Of a DNA stretch of 64,000 nucleotides, positions 17,503-24,563 are shown in pieces; positions within the stretch are counted from its first letter, which is position 1, and each line of letters opens with the position of its first letter. The DNA comes from Polynucleobacter sp. 15G-AUS-farblos (GTDB lineage Bacteria; Pseudomonadota; Gammaproteobacteria; Burkholderiales; Burkholderiaceae), in the NCBI RefSeq assembly GCF_018882445.1, contig NZ_JACVOM010000002.1, forward strand, positions 1-64,000, written 5' to 3'. The position numbers and the translations under genes were made by a program. The notes beneath the pieces are model-generated. The model was given only the letters and a program-made list of their open reading frames with translations, made no database searches and was not told the origin of the DNA.

Positions 17503-17820
17503 TTAAGGTTTAAATTTGTAAAACTGTTGATTGAGGAAGGCAACTACATCGACCTCATCTTCTGGAAAAAGATCTAGACGTAATTCAGTGTTACAAAGGC
17601 TCACCATTCTTTTCAAATTGGCAATCGACTTGACTTTGCTATCTGAGCGGGTGTAAATCATGTCACCATTTCCAAAGCCGGTTTTTTTGGCATGGCAGGC
17701 GTAACACTTTTCTTGATCAATCTTTTTACCATGAGCAATATCTGGCGCTGAATGTGCAGGCAATGAAATGGCAAAAAGTACACAAACAAAAAAGATGGGG
17801 AGGGAAATTGGTAATTTCAT
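17503..17820 (-). CDS. Small periplasmic monohaem cytochrome c
   Basis: A 105-aa protein with a clear Sec signal peptide (about residues 1-24, ending AHSA). It has one haem-binding motif, CYACH (Cys39, Cys42, His43). The C-terminal half contains RMVSLCNTELRLDLFPEDEVDVVAFLNQQFYKF, which resembles small soluble c-type cytochromes of sulfur loci. The sixth ligand is probably Met but I cannot fix it. It sits between the MBL protein and the TsuA-like importer, so it may shuttle electrons for one of these steps. It is not the classical SoxE. Confidence 0.82.
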   Translation of the reverse strand: MKLPISLPIFFVCVLFAISLPAHSAPDIAHGKKIDQEKCYACHAKKTGFGNGDMIYTRSDSKVKSIANLKRMVSLCNTELRLDLFPEDEVDVVAFLNQQFYKFKP

Positions 17821-17830
17821 TAGAAATCAA

Positions 17831-17850
17831 TCATTTAGCGAATTAAATGA
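17831..17850. repeat. Palindrome between the MBL gene and cytochrome c gene
   Basis: TCATTTA and TAAATGA are perfect 7-bp arms with a 6-base spacer, just upstream of the cytochrome c start on the minus strand. There is no T-run, so an operator or an RNA processing hairpin is more likely than a terminator. AT-rich arms make chance occurrence possible. Confidence 0.35.
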
Positions 17851-17880
17851 CTATTTTAATGCCCTACGGGTAAATTTGCC

Positions 17881-18834
17881 TTATTCCGCCTGAATCGAGA
17901 GGTAAACGTTATAGGCATTCATGCGATTCGCTGCCCTAAACAAGGGCATTCCTTCATATTCAGACCAATCCGCCTGCTGGTAGGCTTCATCGAAAGGATC
18001 TAAGTCAATGGCTGCCTTAGACATTGATTCGCGTAGATACTTTAAATAATTTCTTGTAAAAGCAATATCCTCACCGGGTTTAGTTGAGTATGCGCCATGC
18101 CCCGGTATAACAATTTGAGGGTTCAGCTTTTCAATCTCGTCTAGGGCGCTTATCCACCCTTTGCTATCCGCATTACCCACAAAAGGAATGCGTCCTCTAA
18201 ATACCAAGTCTCCAGCAAAAAGTACTTTTTCAGAGGGTACATAGACCATTAAATCCTCAGGCGCATGTGCAGGACCCACCCTGCTGATAAGAAATTCAAC
18301 CCCACCAATATTCAGCTTGGTTTTCTGATCGATCCAAACATCAGCAGCAACTAGTTGCGTACCAGCATTAACCCAAGGTGCAAAATCTATCCTTGAGGCA
18401 ATAAGCCGTTGCTTTGCTGTTTCAGAGGAAATGTAATTCCTCCCTTCGCCTTGTGCATAAATTTTAGCGCCGACCTTTTTAAACTCTTGCAAACCATAAA
18501 CGTGATCGGCATGGTAATGAGTGACGATTACAGCCACAACTTTTTGGTTGGTAACTTTTTTAATTTCCGCCAGTAGCTTTTGCGCCAGAATTGGGGAGCC
18601 TAATGCATCAACAACTACCACTCCGCGAGACGTTACAACAAATCCAGCATTGGATATGAAGTTTTGGTTCTCACTACTACCCATTTCCGCCCTACCTTGA
18701 ACAAAATAGGTATTGGGGGCCACCTTGACAGGCTTTAATTGCAAGATATTAATAGGCTTCGTTTGCCCATAAGCTAAAGCAATAAAGATCAAGGATCCCA
18801 TAAGGACCCCGGCAAGACTCCTAAAGCAATTCAT
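17881..18834 (-). CDS. Periplasmic metallo-beta-lactamase-fold hydrolase (SoxH-like)
   Basis: A 317-aa exported protein. The ATG at 18834 gives a normal signal peptide (cleavage near AYG-QTK, residue 23); the longer frame to 18891 overlaps the dsrE-like gene and is rejected. The metal site HYHADH lies at 106-111 (H106, H108, D110, H111). Later ligands are likely in GPAHAPEDL, FAGDLVF and IPGHGAY. The family includes SoxH and the quinoprotein-relay zinc hydrolases, some of which act on thiol or persulfide conjugates. It follows the periplasmic DsrE gene by 10 bases. The substrate is unknown; a sulfane-sulfur or glutathione-conjugate substrate is only suggested by the setting. Confidence 0.85.
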   Translation of the reverse strand: MNCFRSLAGVLMGSLIFIALAYGQTKPINILQLKPVKVAPNTYFVQGRAEMGSSENQNFISNAGFVVTSRGVVVVDALGSPILAQKLLAEIKKVTNQKVVAVIVTHYHADHVYGLQEFKKVGAKIYAQGEGRNYISSETAKQRLIASRIDFAPWVNAGTQLVAADVWIDQKTKLNIGGVEFLISRVGPAHAPEDLMVYVPSEKVLFAGDLVFRGRIPFVGNADSKGWISALDEIEKLNPQIVIPGHGAYSTKPGEDIAFTRNYLKYLRESMSKAAIDLDPFDEAYQQADWSEYEGMPLFRAANRMNAYNVYLSIQAE

Positions 18835-18844
18835 ACAGGAACGC

Positions 18845-19282
18845 TTAAGGTCGAATGTAGGCAAAGCCATCCTTGTACTGGAGATCGGCAATTCTCACTA
18901 CGCCTGAGGGCGTGAAATCCGCATCTAAAGTGAATTGATCTTTTTTAAGATTACGATTTTTTAGTGTAATTTCACAAACCTCAAAACGTACACCGCGTGA
19001 TTTGAGCGCGCCAACTAACGGCGCGTACTCCACGTTATTCTTCTTATCCTTAGCGCCTTCCATGAGGATATCGACACCGTTGGCATGGGTTACCACAATA
19101 ATCTTAGTTTCCGGTGATACATCCAGATGATTTCGAATATTACGCAAGCCTTTTAGACCTTGAGTATCAGCATCATCAATGTGATAAACCACTTTTGTAT
19201 TACCAGCAGATTGAGCCAATGCTACAGAGCCAAAACCAAGCACTAATGTAAAAGCAACAATGATAGAAAGTAGTTTTTTCAT
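18845..19282 (-). CDS. Periplasmic DsrE-family protein
   Basis: A 145-aa protein with a Sec signal peptide (cleavage near ALA-QSA, residue 23). The mature part has the DsrE/DsrF-like pattern: VVYHIDDAD, then LKGLRNIRNHL, IIVVTHANGVDILM and a single Cys103 in RFEVCEIT. The conserved single Cys suggests a sulfur carrier or binding protein. It lies directly downstream of soxB (32 bases) and upstream of the MBL gene. Cytoplasmic DsrE partners work in sulfur relay; an exported form would handle sulfur in the periplasm. The function is inferred from family and context. Confidence 0.84.
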   Translation of the reverse strand: MKKLLSIIVAFTLVLGFGSVALAQSAGNTKVVYHIDDADTQGLKGLRNIRNHLDVSPETKIIVVTHANGVDILMEGAKDKKNNVEYAPLVGALKSRGVRFEVCEITLKNRNLKKDQFTLDADFTPSGVVRIADLQYKDGFAYIRP

Positions 19283-19314
19283 TTTGATTCTCGTGGGGTT
19301 GTATATTAATGTAA

Positions 19315-21045
19315 TTAAATTGGAGCCATGCCAGGGTTACCCTTGACGCCCTTGATGATAGGCTCGTTCAGCTTTACGGCCTTAACTACTTTGACATCAC
19401 GTAGATGACGTTCAATCACATCCCAAATAGCCTCGCCTCCTGCATTCTTAGCCTCTTCACTTACAGGAGCCCAACCAGCCACTTTGTATGTTTTATTGGC
19501 TTCAATTGCCTTGCCATTCAATCGCATATCCGTAATACGCTTACCCGCAGTTTCAGCTGGGTCAATCGTATACTGCAGGCCACCAACACGCACCATGTCA
19601 CCACCCTGTTGATAGTAGGGGTCAGGATTGAAGAGGTTATCTGCAACGTCCTCAAGAATCGTCTTGATCATTTCGCCATTCATATTCGTTACTGTTGTAT
19701 ATGGATAAGTAATTGCTGTTTGATCAAGCAGATTTTCACGTGTGATTGGCTGTCCTGGCAACAGACTAGTTCCCCAACGGAAGCCTGGTGAGAATGCAAT
19801 TTCAGCATTCTTCTGCGCCATCAGACCATCTAATATCAGTTGATCAAAACTGCCATTAAAGTTACCGCGCCGATACAAGAGGCCCTCAGTAGTTGCTAGC
19901 TTCTCAGTGAGTTTTGCTTCATATGGTGCCCTGACCTTTGCGATCAACTTATTCATCGCTGGGTCTGCTGGAATCATATTGGAGAAGATTGGGAATAGCT
20001 TGTAACGGAAATCGACCGGCTTGCCGCCCTTCACATCAAAATCCAATACACCTAAGAATTTACTATTTGACCCCGCATTTGTTACGAGAGTGACCCCACC
20101 TGCATTTTTAACCTTGACCGGAATCGGGACGCCATCGTGTGTATGACCACCTAAGATTGCATCTAAACCGCGAACGCGTGATGCCATCTTTAAATCCACA
20201 TCCATGCCGTTGTGGGAAAGGAGTACTACAACCTTAGCGCCCTTTGATCTCACTTCATCAATCGTCTTTTGCATATTCTCTTCCTGAATACCAAAAGTCC
20301 AATCAGGAGTGAAGTAGCGAGGGTTTGCTATCGGTGTGTATGGGAAGGCTTGACCAATGATGGCAACTTGAATTCCGTTCTGCACTTTCATGACATAAGG
20401 GTTAAAGACTGCATCCCCAAAATCAGCCGTTTTAATATTTTGCGCAACAAAAGAAACTTTTCCCTTGAAGTCCCCATTGACAATTTCCATGACACGCTTC
20501 TCACCAAGAGTCATCTCCCAGTGGGGAGTCATAACATCAACACCCAAGAGCAGCGCTGCATCAACCATATCCTGACCGTTTGTCCAAAGGGATGTACCTG
20601 AACCTTGCCAAGTATCACCACCATCCAACAAGAGCGCTCCTGGTCGGCTTGCTTTAATTTGCTTGATTAGAGTTGCCATGTGGGCAAAGCCGCCAACTTT
20701 TCCGTAGTTTTGTGCTGCAGCCACATAATCAAGGTAAGTAAAGGCGTGCGCATCACGTGTACCTGGTTTAATGCCATTTGCCTTTAAAAAATATTCTCCG
20801 ACTAAGTGAGGTGTTTTACCTTCTTGAGCGCCAATGCCAAGGTTGACATTAGGTTCGCGGAAATAAATTGGCAGTAGTTGTGCGTGGCAGTCAGTAAAGT
20901 GCAGGAAATGCACATTACCGAACTTCGGCAAATCATAGAATTTCTGCGCTGTAGTTTGTGCGCTAGCAAAATTGGACTGCAAACTCATTCCGCCAGCAGA
21001 GGCAATTGCTAACGCCTGCAAAAATTCGCGACGACTTAAAGACAT
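19315..21045 (-). CDS. soxB: Thiosulfohydrolase SoxB
   Basis: A periplasmic dinuclear-manganese hydrolase that removes sulfate from the SoxY-bound sulfonate group. The 576-aa protein begins with a twin-arginine signal (SRREFLQALAIASAGG, Arg5-Arg6). Metal-site motifs follow in order: LHFTDCHAQLLP (D52, H54), LLDGGDTWQGSGTSLWTNGQDM, LLSHNGMDVDLK and GGHTHDGVP. The length and the GDTWQGS block are diagnostic for SoxB within the 5'-nucleotidase superfamily. It is separated from soxX by a hairpin-bearing 44-base gap. This gene is the best marker that the locus is a working thiosulfate-oxidation system. Confidence 0.97.
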   Translation of the reverse strand: MSLSRREFLQALAIASAGGMSLQSNFASAQTTAQKFYDLPKFGNVHFLHFTDCHAQLLPIYFREPNVNLGIGAQEGKTPHLVGEYFLKANGIKPGTRDAHAFTYLDYVAAAQNYGKVGGFAHMATLIKQIKASRPGALLLDGGDTWQGSGTSLWTNGQDMVDAALLLGVDVMTPHWEMTLGEKRVMEIVNGDFKGKVSFVAQNIKTADFGDAVFNPYVMKVQNGIQVAIIGQAFPYTPIANPRYFTPDWTFGIQEENMQKTIDEVRSKGAKVVVLLSHNGMDVDLKMASRVRGLDAILGGHTHDGVPIPVKVKNAGGVTLVTNAGSNSKFLGVLDFDVKGGKPVDFRYKLFPIFSNMIPADPAMNKLIAKVRAPYEAKLTEKLATTEGLLYRRGNFNGSFDQLILDGLMAQKNAEIAFSPGFRWGTSLLPGQPITRENLLDQTAITYPYTTVTNMNGEMIKTILEDVADNLFNPDPYYQQGGDMVRVGGLQYTIDPAETAGKRITDMRLNGKAIEANKTYKVAGWAPVSEEAKNAGGEAIWDVIERHLRDVKVVKAVKLNEPIIKGVKGNPGMAPI

Positions 21046-21059
21046 AATATTCCTTTATG

Positions 21060-21083
21060 AAAACAGGCCTGTCGGCCTGTTTT
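21060..21083 (-). terminator. Intercistronic hairpin between soxX and soxB
   Basis: A 10-bp perfect stem (AAAACAGGCC / GGCCTGTTTT) with a 4-base loop lies in the 44-base gap between soxX and soxB, about 15 bases before the soxB start. In the sox direction the stem ends in four Ts, then CATAAAGG; in the other direction there is a seven-T run. It may act as a partial terminator or RNA-stability element that lowers soxB and downstream expression relative to soxYZAX, or terminate antisense transcription. Confidence 0.65.
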
Positions 21084-21089
21084 TTTACT

Positions 21090-21695
21090 TTATTGATTAA
21101 CTGGTGACGCAGGATCTAGCAGTAAAGCCATGACATCCTGCATTTGCTTCTCATTTAAGAGCTTGAAGTGACCGAAGCGGGGCATATTGCTGCAAACGTT
21201 GTATGCCTTCGAATTATTAATACGATTCCAGGTGTATTCCACTATCTCTTTAGAGTAACCACGTAACTTTCCATAATTCCAAAGTGATGGCCCAATATTT
21301 CCATAAGACACCTCTTTGATATTAATCTGGTGGCAGTTATAGCAACCGCCTCCATTTTCGCTACCTGCTTTATCAGTCCAAGTGGCACCTCGACCGCTTT
21401 GGGCAATCTTTTCACCGTTCTTCCAGTCGCCGATATATTTACCATCAGAAGGTTGCTTAATGGATTTCATATTTTCAGCTTGGATTTTTTCGCGCGTTTT
21501 TGGATCGCCAGCACCACCTAAGTTCGCCATATTGGAGCAAAACTTTTGCGCTGCATCTTGATCCAGACGATCAAGTCCAGCTTGCCCTTTTGCTTCGAAG
21601 CTCGAGGACATCATCTTTTCAAATGGAGTTGCAGCATGTGCAGCGCCGATAGATAAAGCGAGCGTAAGTGCTAATAAGGATAATTTATTTTTCAT
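21090..21695 (-). CDS. soxX: SoxX, monohaem c-type subunit of SoxAX cytochrome
   Basis: Together with SoxA, SoxX oxidatively couples thiosulfate to the SoxY cysteine. The 201-aa precursor has a Sec signal peptide (about 1-21, ending AHA). The haem motif is CYNCH (Cys118, Cys121, His122), and the distal Met ligand is probably Met171 in CSNMPRFGH. The motif NIGPSLWNYGKLRG is typical of SoxX. Two additional cysteines (53, 168) may form a disulfide. The gene is 18 bases downstream of soxA on the same strand. Confidence 0.95.
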   Translation of the reverse strand: MKNKLSLLALTLALSIGAAHAATPFEKMMSSSFEAKGQAGLDRLDQDAAQKFCSNMANLGGAGDPKTREKIQAENMKSIKQPSDGKYIGDWKNGEKIAQSGRGATWTDKAGSENGGGCYNCHQINIKEVSYGNIGPSLWNYGKLRGYSKEIVEYTWNRINNSKAYNVCSNMPRFGHFKLLNEKQMQDVMALLLDPASPVNQ

Positions 21696-21713
21696 GTTAT
21701 TTATCTCCAGCGA

Positions 21714-22559
21714 TTAACGCTTCAGTCCAGGTGCATTCATTGTTCCGCCCTTGGCATTAACTGCCATATAGAGGGAAACAGCGATAGTGTCGTCAGAAAT
21801 ATAGATCGGCTCAGGGAAACGCTGCTGGCGATAACAGTCATTTAGACGGCGTTGCATTGTCCAAAAGTTGCCGCTAGATACACGGTATGCCGGCCAGTAA
21901 CCCCATCCAAGCGCTGCGCCTTTTTGCTCAGTGATATTTGGCAAATCTTGCAAACGAATACGCTTGCCATTTTCTGCATGACAAGATGCGCAGGAGAAGT
22001 CCATTGGACCACCCTGATAGAAGAAGGACTTCTTACCAAGCTCATACATTTCTTTTTCTTTAGGATGGTTAGCAACAGTGTTGATTTTCATACCCTTGGA
22101 TTCAGCAACAACATATGCAACTACTGCTTCAACATCCTTGCGCTTGCCCTTTTCAAAGCCCGCTTTAATAATTTCTTGACTGTTGTATCCCTGTAACTTC
22201 TCCATACAGGTTACCAAGCGGGATTCCAAGTCTTGAACTTTGTTGGTATCTTTAAAGTATTTTGGCAATTGGGTATAGGCGCCCTTCACAACGCCAGGGC
22301 CTATACCTAAATCACACTTTTCTAATGAAACATTTTTAGGGCCCATGGGCTTTTTCCAAATGTCTTCACCAGCTGCCTCATACAAATCAGCAGGGTTACC
22401 ATCAGCAATCATTGCACGATACTTTTCAATTTCGTCTGTTGGAGCCCCTCCAGTTGGAGCGGCAGCTTTAGAAGCCTCATTTTTTGCAGGAGGACTAGAA
22501 CAGCCCTGCAATACTACAAATAAGCCAATAATAACGCCATATAGAATGCGTGTTTTCAT
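21714..22559 (-). CDS. soxA: SoxA, catalytic subunit of SoxAX, monohaem and probably a lipoprotein
   Basis: The 281-aa precursor has the one active haem motif CASCH (190-194) and the conserved Cys242 in QRRLNDCYRQQR, the cysteine that ligates the active-site haem as a persulfide in known SoxA. The N-terminal haem motif of dihaem SoxA is absent; Cys82 and Cys118 fit the disulfide of the monohaem type. The signal sequence ends VVLQGCSS with Cys20 in a lipobox-like position, followed by an Ala/Pro/Lys-rich linker, so the mature protein may be lipid-anchored. Most SoxA proteins are soluble, so this is unusual. It lies 36 bases after soxZ. Confidence 0.95.
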   Translation of the reverse strand: MKTRILYGVIIGLFVVLQGCSSPPAKNEASKAAAPTGGAPTDEIEKYRAMIADGNPADLYEAAGEDIWKKPMGPKNVSLEKCDLGIGPGVVKGAYTQLPKYFKDTNKVQDLESRLVTCMEKLQGYNSQEIIKAGFEKGKRKDVEAVVAYVVAESKGMKINTVANHPKEKEMYELGKKSFFYQGGPMDFSCASCHAENGKRIRLQDLPNITEQKGAALGWGYWPAYRVSSGNFWTMQRRLNDCYRQQRFPEPIYISDDTIAVSLYMAVNAKGGTMNAPGLKR

Positions 22560-22595
22560 GGTAACCCTTTTATTTTTTAATTGTGCGTATTGATT

Positions 22596-22904
22596 TTAAG
22601 AAGCAGTTGCTTCATCAGTACGTTTGTCGCCTTTATTGTCATTCCAAGTCACAACAATTTTGTCGCCTTTAGCGCCTTTGTATTTAAAGTTCAAAAATGG
22701 ATCCTTAGAAACTGCAGGACCAAATTCGCCAGCAAATACTTTTTTGCCATTGGCTGTAACGTTAATTGTGCTGATAAACCACTGAGGAATAGTTTTGCCG
22801 GCAGCATCTTTACGCTGACCGGACTCCATATCATGTTTCATCAAAATTTTTACATCTACAGTACCGCCATTTTCAGCAGCTCTTACGCGCATTGGATCAG
22901 CCAT
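22596..22904 (-). CDS. soxZ: SoxZ, sulfur carrier complex subunit
   Basis: A 102-aa soluble protein without its own signal peptide; in known systems SoxZ is exported as a complex with the Tat-borne SoxY. The opening MADPMRVRA, the DVKILMKHDMESGQRKDAAG segment and the closing VVTWNDNKGDKRTDE are hallmarks of SoxZ. It follows soxY by 57 bases with a good AGAGGAAC ribosome-binding sequence. The partner gene is adjacent, so SoxYZ would form normally. Confidence 0.96.
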   Translation of the reverse strand: MADPMRVRAAENGGTVDVKILMKHDMESGQRKDAAGKTIPQWFISTINVTANGKKVFAGEFGPAVSKDPFLNFKYKGAKGDKIVVTWNDNKGDKRTDEATAS

Positions 22905-22961
22905 TTTGGTTCCTCTTTTACTCTATATATAAATAAATTGTTTTATTGGATTACTGCGAAA

Positions 22962-23414
22962 TTAACCGCCACAACCACCAAGTGTGACTTTGACTTCTTT
23001 AACAGTCACAAGCCACTTACCATCAGCCTTGACTAAACCATATACATTGGATGTTTGACCCATCTTGATGCGAGTTGTCACGAATGGATCGGTGCCAGCA
23101 GGTATAAAGAATTGTGCGGCCAAAGCGCTTGGGTTTTTCTCAACCAAGATTGCCAGTTGTTCAGCTTTCAGTGTTGTTGTAATGCCTACCGGAACTACTG
23201 CACCATTTTCAGCAATATCTGGAGCATTCAAGGTCACTGCTGTAGATTTTTCTGGGCTACCAGCTCCTAAGATCTTGAATACATCATCCAAACTCTTGCC
23301 CTCAAAAGCGGCTTTATTCCACTCTTGTGCTTGTGCAATACTAATTAAACCAGTGGAGGCCATCAGACCAAACACTGCTGAATACTTCACTAAACTGCGT
23401 CTCTGTTGATTCAT
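22962..23414 (-). CDS. soxY: SoxY, thiosulfate-binding sulfur carrier
   Basis: Carries the growing sulfur intermediate on its C-terminal cysteine. The 150-aa precursor has a twin-arginine-like start (Arg5-Arg6 followed by SLVKYSAVFG) and ends with the swinging-arm motif GGCGG, Cys148 being the carrier residue. The middle segment TLNAPDIAENGAVVPVGI is typical for SoxY. It lies upstream of soxZ and 81 bases downstream of soxD. Together with SoxZ it is the core around which SoxXA, SoxB and SoxCD act. Confidence 0.97.
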   Translation of the reverse strand: MNQQRRSLVKYSAVFGLMASTGLISIAQAQEWNKAAFEGKSLDDVFKILGAGSPEKSTAVTLNAPDIAENGAVVPVGITTTLKAEQLAILVEKNPSALAAQFFIPAGTDPFVTTRIKMGQTSNVYGLVKADGKWLVTVKEVKVTLGGCGG

Positions 23415-23457
23415 AAAAACTCCTTTATTAATCTCTTACACATAAAAATATTATTAC

Positions 23458-23482
23458 TTAACCATTCAAACATTAAGGTTAA
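23458..23482. repeat. Inverted repeat in the soxD-soxY gap
   Basis: TTAACC and GGTTAA are 6-bp arms separated by 13 bases, located in the AT-rich 81-base gap upstream of soxY. This is the longest gap between soxC and soxA, so an internal promoter or regulator site is plausible. I saw no clear terminator. Low confidence. Confidence 0.3.
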
Positions 23483-23495
23483 CACCTATTTTTAA

Positions 23496-24563
23496 TTACT
23501 TGCCACCTGAAAGCATCCACCCAACCAAAGCTTTAGATTCCTCAGCGGTTACATCTTGAGCCGGCATTGGAATAGCGCCCCATGCTCCAGAGCCACCTTT
23601 CATCACCTTGGCAGAAAGCATGGCTAAAACGGCGGGATTTTTATACTTTGCAGCAACCTGCTCAATTGAAGGCCCAACTAACTTTGCATTTGGAGCATGA
23701 CAAGCAGAGCAATTTTTGGCTTTAAATAAAGCTGCCGGCCCAGTTTCAGCAGCAGCAGTAGATTTTGACTTCATGCTGGCACCAACGGGAAGTGCTTGTA
23801 ATGGTGGTTTAGTGCTATCAGACCCTCTATAGGGGCCATATTCACGATTTTGCAACGCAATATCACCGTGAGCATTTCTGGCGTAATCAGGCAATGTGGA
23901 GCCAATTTGAACAAATTGGGAGCAATTACTCATACAAGCCTTGGCATTTACGTCAGGCTTACCATTTGCAGTCCACATGCCATGCTGAAAATTCATACCG
24001 TTGCGATTAGGCATTTTTGCCTGAACTTCAGCGATGTTGGTATTACTCAGCACAAAATCGCTAGGCACAATTTCCCCCAGACTGAGGATATAAGCAACTA
24101 ACGCATAAGTTTCATCTGCACTCAATGAACGCGGAGCATTCCAAGGCATTGCACGATAGATGTAGTCCCACAAAGTTGAGACGGTGGCCACCTTCATTAA
24201 AGTAGTTCGTTGAGGCTGCTTATTATTAGATAAGGAGGCGACCTTACCGGTTTTTTGATCTTCTTTACTGGTGCCACCGACGATAGGCGTGAAGATTTCA
24301 TTAGATTCACCAAAGCTACCATGGCAACTAGCGCATTTGGCCTCCCAAATACCTTCCCCCTTGCTGGCAGATCCAGACCCCTTTGGGAGGCCTTTAAAAT
24401 CCGGACGCACATCAATATCCCAGGCTGCAACTTCAGCCATCGTTGCGTGACGGCCAATGCCTGGAAACTTTGAAGAATCAGATTGCGCAATCGCACTATT
24501 AGCACCCAAAACTAGAAGTGCCACAAAACCAATGCGCGTAGTTAATTTATCCAACTTGTACAT
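23496..24563 (-). CDS. soxD: SoxD, dihaem cytochrome c subunit of sulfane dehydrogenase
   Basis: Electron-transfer partner of SoxC; SoxCD takes six electrons from SoxY-bound sulfane sulfur. The 355-aa product has a signal sequence (about 9-26), an N-terminal CASCH motif (77-81) and a C-terminal CSACH motif (285-289) with a Met-containing AIPMPAQ segment. The segment GRHATMAEVAAWDIDVRPDFKGLP is typical of SoxD. I chose the ATG at 24563: GAGG lies 8 bases before it. The ATG at 24578 lacks a good site. The start overlaps the end of soxC by 17 bases, suggesting coupling. Confidence 0.94.
   Translation of the reverse strand: MYKLDKLTTRIGFVALLVLGANSAIAQSDSSKFPGIGRHATMAEVAAWDIDVRPDFKGLPKGSGSASKGEGIWEAKCASCHGSFGESNEIFTPIVGGTSKEDQKTGKVASLSNNKQPQRTTLMKVATVSTLWDYIYRAMPWNAPRSLSADETYALVAYILSLGEIVPSDFVLSNTNIAEVQAKMPNRNGMNFQHGMWTANGKPDVNAKACMSNCSQFVQIGSTLPDYARNAHGDIALQNREYGPYRGSDSTKPPLQALPVGASMKSKSTAAAETGPAALFKAKNCSACHAPNAKLVGPSIEQVAAKYKNPAVLAMLSAKVMKGGSGAWGAIPMPAQDVTAEESKALVGWMLSGGK

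Noticed and set aside
17503..17820. Small cytochrome c as SoxE
   Set aside because: It has only one haem motif and lies outside the soxX-A-Y-Z-B-C-D block, so I leave it as an unassigned sulfur-locus cytochrome.
22581..23409. Long plus-strand reading frames opposite soxY and soxZ
   Set aside because: They mirror real genes with signal peptides, Tat and GGCGG motifs and have no ribosome-binding site or family features.
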